From Nocardioides exalbidus (GTDB lineage Bacteria; Actinomycetota; Actinomycetes; Propionibacteriales; Nocardioidaceae): a DNA stretch of 64,000 bases. Under the pieces are notes generated by a model. The model was given only the letters and a program-made list of their open reading frames with translations, did no database searches and had not been told where the DNA came from. Positions 27,419 to 35,924 of this stretch are shown here, piece by piece; position 1 is the stretch's first letter, and each line of letters starts with the position of its first letter. The position numbers were made by a program, and so were the translations under genes. The DNA is taken from NCBI RefSeq assembly GCF_900105585.1, contig NZ_FNRT01000002.1, positions 3,534,001-3,598,000 on the forward strand, in the 5' to 3' direction.

Positions 27419-27427
27419 GCTGCTCCC

Positions 27428-28378
27428 ATGAAGAAGGTGGCGGTCGTCGTCCAGGAGCAGCCCGAGCCGTTCGGCCTCGGTGCGCTGTGCGAGGTGTGGG
27501 CCGAGCCCTACCACCCCGATGACGACAACCCGGTCTTCGACTTCGTCGTCGTCACGCCGACCCCCGGTCGCCTCAGGGGACGCGCGGGGTTCGACCTCGT
27601 CGTCGAGCACGGCCTCGAGGAGGCTGCGGACGCCGACCTCGTGTGCCTGGTGCCGAAGACCGGGAGCACCGGCTCCGCACCCGAGGTCTCCGAGCTGCTG
27701 CGCGCCACGCACGCCCGTGGCGCGATGCTCTTCGCCCACTGCTCGGCCACGTTCATGCTGGGCGAGGCCGGGCTGCTCGACGGACGCCGCTGCACCACCC
27801 ACTGGCGCTACGCCACCGAGCTGGCCGAGCGCTACCCCGAGGCGACCGTGGACCGTGACGTGCTCTACGTCCAGGACGGCACGATCGTGACCGGTGCCGG
27901 ATCGGCGGCAGCGCTCGACGCCGCCCTGCACGTCATGCGCCAGCAGTTCGGGGCGAAGGTCGCCGCCACCACGGCGCGGCGGATGGTCGTACCTCCGCAC
28001 CGCGACGGTGGGCAGGCGCAGTTCATCGCACGACCGGTGCCCGTGTGCGAGTCGGAGGCGCTGGCGCCGCTGCTGGCCTGGATCGGCGCCAACCTCGCCG
28101 AGGAGCTCGACGTCGAGACGCTCGCCCGGCAGGTGCACATGTCGGGGCGCACCTTCGCGCGGCGCTTCAAGGAGGAGACCGGCACGACGCCCTACAGCTG
28201 GATCCTCGGCGAGCGCGTGCGGGCCGCGCAGGAGCTGCTGGAGCAGACCGACCACTCCATCGACTGGGTGGCCGGTGAGGTCGGCTTCGGCAACGCCGCG
28301 ACCCTGCGCCACCACTTCGGGCGCTCGCGCGGCGTGAGCCCGCAGGAGTACCGGCGCACGTTCCGGACACCCGCCTGA
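27428..28378 (+). CDS. GlxA family AraC-type transcriptional regulator
   Basis: A 316-residue regulator: an N-terminal DJ-1/PfpI-like domain (residues about 1-170, with the nucleophile-elbow-like segment LFAHCSATFMLGEAGLL), then a C-terminal AraC helix-turn-helix domain with two HTH motifs (ELDVETLARQVHMSGRTFAR and HSIDWVAGEVGFGNAATLRH) and the ending GVSPQEYRRTFR. GlxA-type regulators often control amine, betaine or amino-acid metabolism, but the effector here is unknown. ATG 27428 is the first codon of the conserved domain; its ribosome site is weak (GCAGG). The aminotransferase gene starts 31 bases downstream and may be co-transcribed. Confidence 0.92.
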   Translation: MKKVAVVVQEQPEPFGLGALCEVWAEPYHPDDDNPVFDFVVVTPTPGRLRGRAGFDLVVEHGLEEAADADLVCLVPKTGSTGSAPEVSELLRATHARGAMLFAHCSATFMLGEAGLLDGRRCTTHWRYATELAERYPEATVDRDVLYVQDGTIVTGAGSAAALDAALHVMRQQFGAKVAATTARRMVVPPHRDGGQAQFIARPVPVCESEALAPLLAWIGANLAEELDVETLARQVHMSGRTFARRFKEETGTTPYSWILGERVRAAQELLEQTDHSIDWVAGEVGFGNAATLRHHFGRSRGVSPQEYRRTFRTPA

Positions 28379-28409
28379 ACCGGGCCCGGCCCTCGGTAGC
28401 CTTGGGGGC

Positions 28410-29687
28410 GTGAACGCGACCCCGCTGGCCGACCTGTCCGCCGACGACCTCGCCACCCTGCTCGAGGAGCAGCGTGCGGCCTACGAGGAGCTGAGGACGC
28501 GCGGGCTCAAGCTGGACCTCACGCGTGGCAAGCCGTCGGCCCAGCAGCTCGACCTCGCGGACGACCTGCTCCGGCTGCCGACGTCGACGAAGGACTCGAA
28601 GGGCGTGGACGTCCGCAACTACGGCGGGCTCGAGGGCCTGGCCGACCTGCGTGAGATGTTCGCCGAGCTGCTGTGGGTCGAGCCCGAGCAGGTCGTCGCC
28701 GGCGGCAGCTCCAGCCTCACGATGATGCGCGACTGCCTCTTCTACCTGACCCTCTTCGGCGGCGTGGACTCCGAGCGCCCGTGGGGCCACGAGGAGAAGG
28801 TCCGCTTCGTGTGCCCGGTCCCTGGCTACGACCGCCACTTCACGCTGCTCGAGAGCCTGGGCATCGAGATGGTCACCGTGCCGATGAACGACGACGGTCC
28901 CGACGTCGACGCGGTCGCCGCGCTCGTCGCCGACGACCCGAGCTGCAAGGGCATCTGGATCGTCCCGACCTACGCCAACCCGTCCGGCTCGATCGTCAGC
29001 CAGGACGTGGCCGCGCGGCTGGCCGCGATGCCGACCGCCGCCCCCGACTTCAAGATCTTCTGGGACAACGCCTACGCGCTGCACCACCTCACCGAGGAGG
29101 AGGCCAAGAGCGCCGACATCCTCACCCTGGCCTCAGCCGCCGGCCACCCGCACCGGCCGCTCATGTTCGCCTCGACGTCGAAGATCTCCTACGCCGGCGC
29201 CGGGGTGGCCTTCCTGGCGGCCTCGACGGCCAACGTCGGGTGGTACCTCGGGCACCTCGGCAACGGCTCGATCGGACCGGACAAGGTCAATCACCTGCGC
29301 CACGCCGAGTTCTTCGGGTCCGCGCAGGGCGTGCGCGACCACATGGCCAAGCACCGCGAGATCATCGCGCCGAAGTTCGCCGAGGTCGACCGGGTGCTCA
29401 CCGAGCGCCTCGGCGGCCGTGACGTGGCGACGTGGAACACCCCGGCCGGCGGTTACTTCGTCAACCTCGACGTCGTGCCCGGCACGGCGACGCGGGTGGT
29501 CGAGCTGGCCAAGGCGGTCGGCGTCGCGCTGACCCCGGCCGGGTCGTCGTACCCCTACAAGCAGGACCCCGACGACACCAACATCCGGCTCGCGCCGACG
29601 ATGCCGCCGGTCGCCGAGGTCACCGAGGCGATGGAGGTCGTCGCCACGTGCGTGCTGCTTGCGGCCGCCGAGAAGGCGACCGCCTGA
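28410..29687 (+). CDS. PLP-dependent aminotransferase, type Ic aspartate aminotransferase-like
   Basis: A 425-residue fold-type I PLP enzyme. The Schiff-base lysine is in FASTSKISYAGAG (about residue 254), the cofactor-binding Asp is in FWDNAYALHH, and the conserved NYGGLEGL and VPTYANPSG segments are present. The early LDLTRGKPS and overall length resemble the actinobacterial aspartate aminotransferase subgroup Ic rather than classic AspC. It probably transfers amino groups between aspartate or a related amino acid and 2-oxoglutarate. GTG start at 28410 with GGGGG upstream. It follows a GlxA regulator and converges with the ABC exporter gene with one base between stops. Confidence 0.92.
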   Translation: MNATPLADLSADDLATLLEEQRAAYEELRTRGLKLDLTRGKPSAQQLDLADDLLRLPTSTKDSKGVDVRNYGGLEGLADLREMFAELLWVEPEQVVAGGSSSLTMMRDCLFYLTLFGGVDSERPWGHEEKVRFVCPVPGYDRHFTLLESLGIEMVTVPMNDDGPDVDAVAALVADDPSCKGIWIVPTYANPSGSIVSQDVAARLAAMPTAAPDFKIFWDNAYALHHLTEEEAKSADILTLASAAGHPHRPLMFASTSKISYAGAGVAFLAASTANVGWYLGHLGNGSIGPDKVNHLRHAEFFGSAQGVRDHMAKHREIIAPKFAEVDRVLTERLGGRDVATWNTPAGGYFVNLDVVPGTATRVVELAKAVGVALTPAGSSYPYKQDPDDTNIRLAPTMPPVAEVTEAMEVVATCVLLAAAEKATA

Positions 29688-29688
29688 C

Positions 29689-31551
29689 TCAGGCCGCCGA
29701 CATCGCCGGGGCGGGATCGGCCCCGAGGCCGCCGCGGACCAGGTCGGCGTAGCGCCCGCCGAGGAGCAGCAGCTCCTCGTGGGTGCCGAGCTCGACCACC
29801 CGGCCCTCGCCCAGCACCGCGATCTGGTCGGCGTTGCGCACGGTCGAGAGCCGGTGCGCGATCGTGATCGTCGTACGGCTGCGGGCGAGGTCGTCGAACG
29901 TCGCGAGGATCGATCGCTCGGTCTCGTTGTCGAGGGCACTGGTGGCCTCGTCGAGGACGAGCACGGCCGGGTCGCGCAGGAGCGTGCGGGCGATGGCGAG
30001 GCGCTGCTGCTCGCCCCCGGAGAACCGGTGGCCGCGCGAGCCGACGAGGGTGTCGTAGCCGTCGGGCAGCGAGCTGATGAGGTCGTGGATACGCGCGTCG
30101 CGGCAGGCCTGCTCGATCTCGGCGTACGTGGCGTCGGGCCGCGCGTGGCGCAGGTTGTCGCGCACGCTGGCGTGCATCAGGTAGGTCTCCTGGGTGACCA
30201 CGCCGACCAGGTCGGAGAGATCCGCCGACGCCAGCTGTCGTACGTCGACCCCGTCGATGCTGACCCCTCCCGAGGTCACGTCGTGCAGGCGCGGGACGAG
30301 GGAGGCGAGGGTCGACTTTCCGCTGCCCGTCTCGCCGACGAGCGCCAACGTGGTGCCGGCCGGGACGTGCAGGTCGATGTCGACCAGCACCGGGCGGTCG
30401 GCGTCGTAGGCGAAGCCGACCGCCTCGAACCGCACGTCGCCGCGGGCGCTCGCCCGGTCGAGCCGCGTGGGGGAGTCGGGCTCGGCGATCTCGACGGGGA
30501 GGTCGGAGAACTCGAAGATCCGGCTGAACAGCGCCATCGACGCGGTGAGGTCGACGCCCACGTTGAGCAGCCCCATGAGCGGGCGGAACAGGTTGCCCTG
30601 GAGGGCGATGAAGGCCACCAGCGTGCCGATGGTCATTCCACCCGACGTCGCAGGGAAGCCGGCCGCGAGGTAGATTGCGGCGGGGACGGCGGCGAAGACG
30701 ACGTTCATCGTGGCCATCCGCCAGCGACCGGCGAGGCGGGAGCGGATCTCCAGGCCCACCAGGTCGGCGGAGGTCTCCTCGAACTTCGCGGTCAGCCGCG
30801 GGGAGGCACCGAGGGTCTTGGTGAGCAGCACGCCGCTGACCGAGAGCCCCTCCTCGATCTGGACGTGCAGGTCGGCGAGGCGGCGCTGGCGCTCGCCGGT
30901 GACCTGGTGGCGCATCCGGGCGACCTGGTGCGTGAGCAGCACGGCCGGCGGGAGGACGACGAGCGAGATCAGCGCGAGCCGCCAGCTCAGGGCGACCATC
31001 GCGACGGCGGTGCCGACCACGACGGTGAGGTTCGCCGCGATCGAGGTGGCCGTCTGGGTCACGACGCCCTGCATGCTGCCGATGTCGTTGACCAGGCGCG
31101 ACTGCACCTCGCCGCCGCGGGTGCGGGTGAAGAAGCCGAGGGACTGTCGCTGCAGGTGCGCGAACAGGTCGCTGCGCAGGCGGTGCATGACGCGCTGGCC
31201 GACGGCGGTGGACAGCCAGGTCTGCACGACGCCGATGACGGCGGTGGCGACCGCGACGCCGAGCATCGCGCCGACGAGGAGCAGGAGCAGCCGGACGTCC
31301 TGGCGCGGGAGCGCGTCGTCGATGACGTGGCGCACCAGGAACGGCTGGGCGAGGCCGACGGCCGAGCTCAGCACGATCAGCGCGACGACGATGCCGAGCG
31401 TGGCCCGGTGTGGCGCGAAGAGGCGGGCGATGCGGCGCAGGGAGACGGGGGAGTCCGCCAGCTGGCGGAGGTCGGCGGGGTCGGGACGACCGGCGCGCGA
31501 GCCGCGGCCCTCCTGGCGGGGTGCTGGGGTGGAGTGTGCGTGGTCAGCCAT
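29689..31551 (-). CDS. ABC exporter, fused permease and ATPase (half-transporter)
   Basis: A 620-residue type IV ABC exporter half-transporter. Residues about 45-330 form the six-helix transmembrane domain; the nucleotide-binding domain follows with Walker A GETGSGKST (about 412), Q-loop VVTQETYLMHASV, signature FSGGEQQR (a variant of LSGGQ), Walker B VLVLDEATSAL and the switch His in TITIAHRLSTV. It would act as a homodimer or with another half-transporter to export lipids or drugs. The gene is divergent from a MarR regulator, and an operator lies 49 bases upstream of its ATG. The ribosome site is AGAGGAG. Substrate unknown; control by the MarR protein is inferred. Confidence 0.95.
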   Translation of the reverse strand: MADHAHSTPAPRQEGRGSRAGRPDPADLRQLADSPVSLRRIARLFAPHRATLGIVVALIVLSSAVGLAQPFLVRHVIDDALPRQDVRLLLLLVGAMLGVAVATAVIGVVQTWLSTAVGQRVMHRLRSDLFAHLQRQSLGFFTRTRGGEVQSRLVNDIGSMQGVVTQTATSIAANLTVVVGTAVAMVALSWRLALISLVVLPPAVLLTHQVARMRHQVTGERQRRLADLHVQIEEGLSVSGVLLTKTLGASPRLTAKFEETSADLVGLEIRSRLAGRWRMATMNVVFAAVPAAIYLAAGFPATSGGMTIGTLVAFIALQGNLFRPLMGLLNVGVDLTASMALFSRIFEFSDLPVEIAEPDSPTRLDRASARGDVRFEAVGFAYDADRPVLVDIDLHVPAGTTLALVGETGSGKSTLASLVPRLHDVTSGGVSIDGVDVRQLASADLSDLVGVVTQETYLMHASVRDNLRHARPDATYAEIEQACRDARIHDLISSLPDGYDTLVGSRGHRFSGGEQQRLAIARTLLRDPAVLVLDEATSALDNETERSILATFDDLARSRTTITIAHRLSTVRNADQIAVLGEGRVVELGTHEELLLLGGRYADLVRGGLGADPAPAMSAA

Positions 31552-31599
31552 GAGACCAGCTCCTCTCTGTGGAAGTTCAATCCTGTGCAGTCAATGTAA

Positions 31600-31625
31600 G
31601 TGAGGTAACCTCACCATGAGGTAAC
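31600..31625. promoter_or_regulatory. Operator for the adjacent MarR regulator
   Basis: In the 101-base divergent gap between the ABC exporter and MarR genes lies the perfect palindrome GTGAGGT-A-ACCTCAC (31600-31614), followed by a third half-site TGAGGTAAC at 31617-31625. The two TGAGGTAAC copies are direct repeats 16 bases apart. The position, about 28 bases before the marR start, fits repression of both genes. Confidence 0.75.
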
Positions 31626-31652
31626 AACGGCACTCTGGCAGGATGTATTCCC

Positions 31653-32087
31653 ATGGACGATCCCGACCGCGCGCAGGCGCAGACCGGTGACCTGGTGATG
31701 GCGGTCGCGCGCCGCGTCCGGGGCGCCCACCTCGAGGCGCTGGCGTCGTGGGGCGTCACCCCGTCGCAGTCCCGCGCGCTACGGGTGCTGGGCTCGCGTG
31801 CTGACGGGATGCGCCCGTCGGTCCTCGCCGACGAGCTGCACATCGCGCCGCGGTCGGCGACCGAGGTGGCCGACGCGCTGGTGGAGCGCGGCTGGGTCGA
31901 GCGCGCGCCCGACCCGACCGACCGCCGGGCGTCGCTCCTCGCGCTGACGGAGACCGGACGTGACCTGGTCGCCCAGGTGGACGTCGTACGGCGCCGGGCG
32001 TCCGAGGAGGTCCTCGACGTGCTCACCCCCGACCAGCGTCGTACGCTCCACGAGATCCTGACCGTCGTCGTGGGGGAGGACCTGTGA
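31653..32087 (+). CDS. MarR family transcriptional regulator
   Basis: A 144-residue winged-helix regulator that binds DNA as a dimer. The recognition part is MRPSVLADELHIAPRSATEVADAL, followed by the wing VERAPDPTDRRASLLALTETG with the family DxRxxxLxLT pattern. It is divergent from an ABC exporter gene and overlaps coaE by four bases (GTGA). The palindrome just upstream is its likely operator. The usual logic would be derepression of the exporter by a ligand; the link to coaE is probably just shared transcription. Confidence 0.93.
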   Translation: MDDPDRAQAQTGDLVMAVARRVRGAHLEALASWGVTPSQSRALRVLGSRADGMRPSVLADELHIAPRSATEVADALVERGWVERAPDPTDRRASLLALTETGRDLVAQVDVVRRRASEEVLDVLTPDQRRTLHEILTVVVGEDL

Positions 32088-32677
32088 TCCGTGTCGGCCT
32101 GACCGGGGGCGTCGCCTCGGGCAAGAGCACGGTGTCGGCGATGCTCGCCGAGCTGGGGGCGGTCGTGGTCGACGCCGACCTCATCGCCCGCGAGGTGGTC
32201 GCGCGCGGCACGTCCGGCCTCGCTGCCGTCGTCGAGGAGTTCGGGGCCGGGCTGCTGACGCCCGAGGGTGACCTCGACCGGCCCGCGATGGGACGGCTCG
32301 TGTTCGGCGACGCCGGCGCCCGCAAGCGGCTCGAGGCGATCATCCACCCGCTCGTGCACCAGCGGAGCGCCCGGCTCGAGGCCGAGGCCCCGGCGGACGC
32401 CGTGGTCGTGCACGACATCCCGCTGCTCGCCGAGGGCGGTCGCGCCGGCGGGTTCGACGCGGTGGTCGTGGTGGACGTGCCGCCCGACGTGCAGCTCGCC
32501 CGCATGCTCGGCGACCGCGGCTGGACCCGTGAGGACGCGGTAAGCCGGATCGCCGCCCAGGCCACGCGCGAGCAGCGGCTGGCGATCGCCACGCACGTCG
32601 TCGACAACACCGGCACGCTCGACCAGCTGCGGGCCCGGGTCGCGGAGATCCACGCCGAGCTCGCGGCGCGCGCCTGA
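32084..32677 (+). CDS. coaE: Dephospho-CoA kinase
   Basis: A 197-residue P-loop kinase that performs the last step of coenzyme A synthesis, phosphorylating the 3'-hydroxyl of dephospho-CoA. Walker A is GLTGGVASGKST at residues 5-16, followed by the substrate-binding VVDADLIAREVV and the lid and base segments HPLVHQRSARLE and DIPLLAEGG. It is the short, single-domain form; in mycobacteria coaE carries a C-terminal UPF0157 domain that is absent here. GTG start overlaps the marR stop by four bases. Confidence 0.96.
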   Translation: MIRVGLTGGVASGKSTVSAMLAELGAVVVDADLIAREVVARGTSGLAAVVEEFGAGLLTPEGDLDRPAMGRLVFGDAGARKRLEAIIHPLVHQRSARLEAEAPADAVVVHDIPLLAEGGRAGGFDAVVVVDVPPDVQLARMLGDRGWTREDAVSRIAAQATREQRLAIATHVVDNTGTLDQLRARVAEIHAELAARA

Positions 32678-32717
32678 CGTTTCCCGATCGTCAGGCCGCG
32701 GCGGGTAGCCTCCCGGC

Positions 32718-34040
32718 GTGCTCCCGAACCGTCCCCGCATGGCCCCTCGGCTGGCCGTGGCAGCGGCAGCGGTCCTCCTGGCAGGCGGCTGCGCGAGCCT
32801 CGGCTCGAGCCCCGACGCGACGCCGGCGGGCTCCTCGAGCAGCACCTCGCCGGGCACCCCGAGCAGCAGTCCGACGGCCACCGGGACGCCCGTCGACCCC
32901 GACACCCCGACCTCGTGGGGCCCGACCGTCGGTGAGCTGGAGGAGGCGCAGGAGCTGGTCAGCACCTGGACCCCCGACCGGCTCGCCGGGCAGGTCATCG
33001 TCGGGCGCTACCACGGCACGGACCCGTCGGTCCCGGCCCAGATGGTGAAGGACCTCCACCTCGCGGGGATGTCGGTCACCGCCGACAACGTGACCGACCG
33101 CGACCAGGTGCTCGCGACCACGCAGGCGATCGCCGACGCCTCGGCCGCCGACGGGCGTGACTTCCCGCCGGTGATCGGCGTCGACCAGGAGGGCGGCTAC
33201 GTCTCCCACCTGCGCGGGATCGCCACCGACTTCCCGCACTTCCAGTCCGCAGGCCTCGCGGTGCAGTCCGACGCGCGGCTCGGCCGCCGTGTCACCCGGG
33301 CCGCGGCGCTCGCGACGGGCCTCGAGCTGCGCGACCTCGGCTTCACCTGGGTCTTCGCCCCGGTCGCGGACGTCACGATCGGCGCGGCCGACCCGACGAT
33401 CGGCGCGCGCTCGCCGTCGATGGACCCCGCGGTCGCCTCGCAGGCCGTGGGCGCCGCGATCAAGGGCTATGACGACGCGGGCATCGTCTCCACCGTCAAG
33501 CACTTCCCGGGCCACGGCACGGCGACCCAGGACAGTCACGACACTCTCCCGGTGGTGGACTCGACGGTGGCCGAGATCGAGGAGCACGACCTCCCGCCGT
33601 TCGAGTCGGCGATCAAGCACGCGGCTCCGGCGGTGATGCTCAGCCACCTCGACCTCACCGCGATCGCCCCCGGCATCCCGGCGAGCATGGCGCCGCCGGT
33701 CTACTCGATGCTGCGCGACGACCTCGGCTTCGAGGGCGTGACCATCACCGACTCGCTCGGCATGGGTGCCGTCGCCGGCCGCCCGAAGCCGGCGCTCCAG
33801 GCCCTCGAGGCGGGCGCCGACCTGCTGCTGATGCCGGTCGACAACGCCACGACGCACCAGATCATCGTCGACGCCATCACCAGCGGGGAGATCTCGCGCG
33901 AGCGCGTCGAGGAGGCCGCCGCCCGGGTCGTGGCGGTCCAGATGTGGCAGGCCCGGGTGGCAGCACAACGGCCTGTGCCCCTCGACGTGGTCGAGAAGGC
34001 ACAGGCCGCGAGCGCGGACCTGGAGTCCGCGGCGTACTGA
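32718..34040 (+). CDS. Glycoside hydrolase family 3 lipoprotein, NagZ-like
   Basis: A 440-residue predicted lipoprotein (lipobox LLAGGC, then a Ser/Thr/Pro-rich linker to about residue 65) with a GH3 N-terminal domain. The signature KHFPGHGTATQDSHDTLP contains the His-Asp pair typical of NagZ-type beta-N-acetylglucosaminidases, and TDSLGMGA contains the predicted nucleophile Asp. It likely cleaves beta-linked GlcNAc from peptidoglycan fragments or other glycans outside the membrane. GTG start at 32718; ATG at residue 8 is an alternative. It follows coaE by 40 bases and may be read from the same transcript. Confidence 0.9.
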   Translation: MLPNRPRMAPRLAVAAAAVLLAGGCASLGSSPDATPAGSSSSTSPGTPSSSPTATGTPVDPDTPTSWGPTVGELEEAQELVSTWTPDRLAGQVIVGRYHGTDPSVPAQMVKDLHLAGMSVTADNVTDRDQVLATTQAIADASAADGRDFPPVIGVDQEGGYVSHLRGIATDFPHFQSAGLAVQSDARLGRRVTRAAALATGLELRDLGFTWVFAPVADVTIGAADPTIGARSPSMDPAVASQAVGAAIKGYDDAGIVSTVKHFPGHGTATQDSHDTLPVVDSTVAEIEEHDLPPFESAIKHAAPAVMLSHLDLTAIAPGIPASMAPPVYSMLRDDLGFEGVTITDSLGMGAVAGRPKPALQALEAGADLLLMPVDNATTHQIIVDAITSGEISRERVEEAAARVVAVQMWQARVAAQRPVPLDVVEKAQAASADLESAAY

Positions 34041-34058
34041 GGTCGGGCTTGACCCCGC

Positions 34059-35021
34059 TCAGGCAGCGAGGTCCGGGTCGCCCGCGCGACGCAGCTTCTG
34101 GAGCGCCTCGCGCTCGAGCTGCCGCACACGCTCGGCGGAGATGCCGTGACGGGCACCGATGTCGGCGAGCTTGTGCTGGCGACCGTCGGCCAGGCCGTAG
34201 CGGGCCCGGACGATGTCCGCGGAGCGGTCGTCGAGGATCCCGACCAGGTCCTCGAGGCGCTGCTTGGCCTCGGCGTCGAGGAAGTTGAGGTCGGGTCCGG
34301 GAGCGGTCTCCTGGGCCATCAGGTCGCCCAGCGAGGTGTCACCGTCCTCGTCCACCGGCGTGTCGAGCGAGACGTGGTCGCGACCCCAGCTCATCAGGTC
34401 GAGGACGCGGTCGAGGTCCATGCCGAGCTCGGTGGCGATCTCCTGCGGCTCCGGGTCGCGGCCGAGCTGGCGCTCGAGCGTGCGGCGGGCGCTGCCGACC
34501 TGGTTCAGCTCCTCCACGACGTGCACGGGGAGCCGGACGACGCGGGCCTGCTGCGCGATGCCACGCGTGATCGCCTGGCGGACCCACCAGGTGGCGTAGG
34601 TCGAGAACTTGTAGCCCTTGGTGTAGTCGAACTTCTCGACCGCCCGGATGAGGCCGGTGTTGCCCTCCTGGATCAGGTCGAGCATCGGCATCTGGGAGCG
34701 GCCGTACTTGCGGGCGATCGACACCACGAGGCGCAGGTTGGCCTCGATGAAGCGGTCGACGGCGAGCTGGCCCTGCTCGGCGAGCCACTCGAGCTCGGCC
34801 TCGCTGGCGCTCATCGGGGCGCCGCCCTTCTTGCGGCCGACCCGACCGGTGTCGAGGAGGTGCTGGGCGAGCAGGCCCGCCTCGATGGTCTTGGAGAGCT
34901 CGACCTCGGTCTCGGCGTCGAGGAGCGGGGTGCGAGCGATCTCGTCGAGGTAGAGGCCGACGCTGTCGCGTCCCTCGATCTCGCGAGTGGTGGTCGTGCG
35001 CTTGGCCTGTGCAGTGCTCAT
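34059..35021 (-). CDS. RNA polymerase sigma factor, SigB-like (sigma-70 group 2)
   Basis: A 320-residue sigma-70 factor without the long N-terminal extension of the primary factor. Region 1.2 is SVGLYLDEIARTPLLDAETE, region 2 is [20 protein letters not shown] through [20 protein letters not shown] and [15 protein letters not shown], region 3 is LPVHVVEELNQVG, and region 4 ends in ISAERVRQLEREALQKLR. It resembles SigB of actinobacteria, used in stress or stationary phase alongside SigA (encoded at 43480). ATG 35021 has a strong GGAGGATC site. The divergent gap to pxpA contains three TGTTC pentamers (35079, 35091, 35105) of unknown meaning. Confidence 0.94.
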   Translation of the reverse strand: MSTAQAKRTTTTREIEGRDSVGLYLDEIARTPLLDAETEVELSKTIEAGLLAQHLLDTGRVGRKKGGAPMSASEAELEWLAEQGQLAVDRFIEANLRLVVSIARKYGRSQMPMLDLIQEGNTGLIRAVEKFDYTKGYKFSTYATWWVRQAITRGIAQQARVVRLPVHVVEELNQVGSARRTLERQLGRDPEPQEIATELGMDLDRVLDLMSWGRDHVSLDTPVDEDGDTSLGDLMAQETAPGPDLNFLDAEAKQRLEDLVGILDDRSADIVRARYGLADGRQHKLADIGARHGISAERVRQLEREALQKLRRAGDPDLAA

Positions 35022-35207
35022 GTGATCCTCCAACGTCTCGTGCGACCACCCCGTGCCGCACACCTTGTCCAACACCTCTGTTCGATGCGGTGTTCCCGAT
35101 CGGATGTTCGGTGCCTTCACCTGCACTGACGAGCCAGTGCCCCCCGGAGTTGCACGAATCAGGAACTCTCAGGGACTTCTCAGGGGGTGCCCGGGGAGAC
35201 TGGGATC

Positions 35208-35924
35208 ATGCGCTCCTCGCGTCCTCGTCATGTGGACCTCAACGCCGACCTGGGGGAGGAGGTCACGGACGACGCCGGGCTGCTCGAGGTGGTGACCAGC
35301 GCCAACGTCGCGTGCGGCTTCCATGCCGGCAACGAATCGGTGATGCGGGCGGTGTGTGCGGAGGCCGTGCGTCGCGGCGTCGCGCTCGGTGCACAGGTGT
35401 CCTACGCAGACCGGGAGAACTTCGGCCGGGTCGCCCTCGAGGTCGCCCCCGACGTGCTCCGGGAGCAGGTGGCCGAGCAGGTGGGGGTGCTGTCGGCGAT
35501 CGCCGCGTCGGAGGGCGGGGCGGTGGCCTACCTGAAGCCCCACGGGGCGCTCTACCACCGCGTCACCGCCGACGAGGTCCAGGCGCGGGCGGTCCTCGAC
35601 GGCTCCGGCACCCTGCCGGTGCTGGGCATGCCGGGCTCGCTGCTCCTCGCCCTCGCCGCCCCGGACGGGCGTGGTACCCGCCTCGAGGGATTCCCGGACC
35701 GTGGCTACACGCCCGACGGCGGCCTGCTGCCCCGCGACGAGCCCGGTGCGCTCGTCACCGACCCGGGCGAGGTCGCGGCACGCGCCGTCGACCTGGCCGC
35801 CTCCGTCGACTCGGTGTGCGTGCACGGCGACTCGCCGGGCGCGGTGGAGACCGCCCGGGCGGTGCGACGTTCGCTGCAGGCCGCGGGCCTGACGGTCCGG
35901 TCGTGCTGGTCCTCCACATCCTGA
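35208..35924 (+). CDS. pxpA: 5-oxoprolinase subunit A (LamB/YcsF family)
   Basis: A 238-residue protein of the LamB/YcsF family, the PxpA subunit of the bacterial 5-oxoprolinase that hydrolyses 5-oxo-L-proline (pyroglutamate) to glutamate with ATP. Family motifs are VDLNADLGEE at the start, SANVACGFHAGNESVM, LGAQVSYADRENFGR, YLKPHGALYHRV and FPDRGYTPDGGLLPRDEPGA. The ATG at 35208 is favoured by GGGGAG about ten bases upstream. pxpB and pxpC lie downstream, but after a 388-base gap with strong secondary structure, which is unusual for this operon. Confidence 0.93.
   Translation: MRSSRPRHVDLNADLGEEVTDDAGLLEVVTSANVACGFHAGNESVMRAVCAEAVRRGVALGAQVSYADRENFGRVALEVAPDVLREQVAEQVGVLSAIAASEGGAVAYLKPHGALYHRVTADEVQARAVLDGSGTLPVLGMPGSLLLALAAPDGRGTRLEGFPDRGYTPDGGLLPRDEPGALVTDPGEVAARAVDLAASVDSVCVHGDSPGAVETARAVRRSLQAAGLTVRSCWSSTS

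Noticed and set aside
35079..35109. LexA/SOS box upstream of the SigB-like gene
   Set aside because: Three TGTTC pentamers are present, but none forms the CGAAC-N4-GTTCG palindrome expected of actinobacterial LexA sites.
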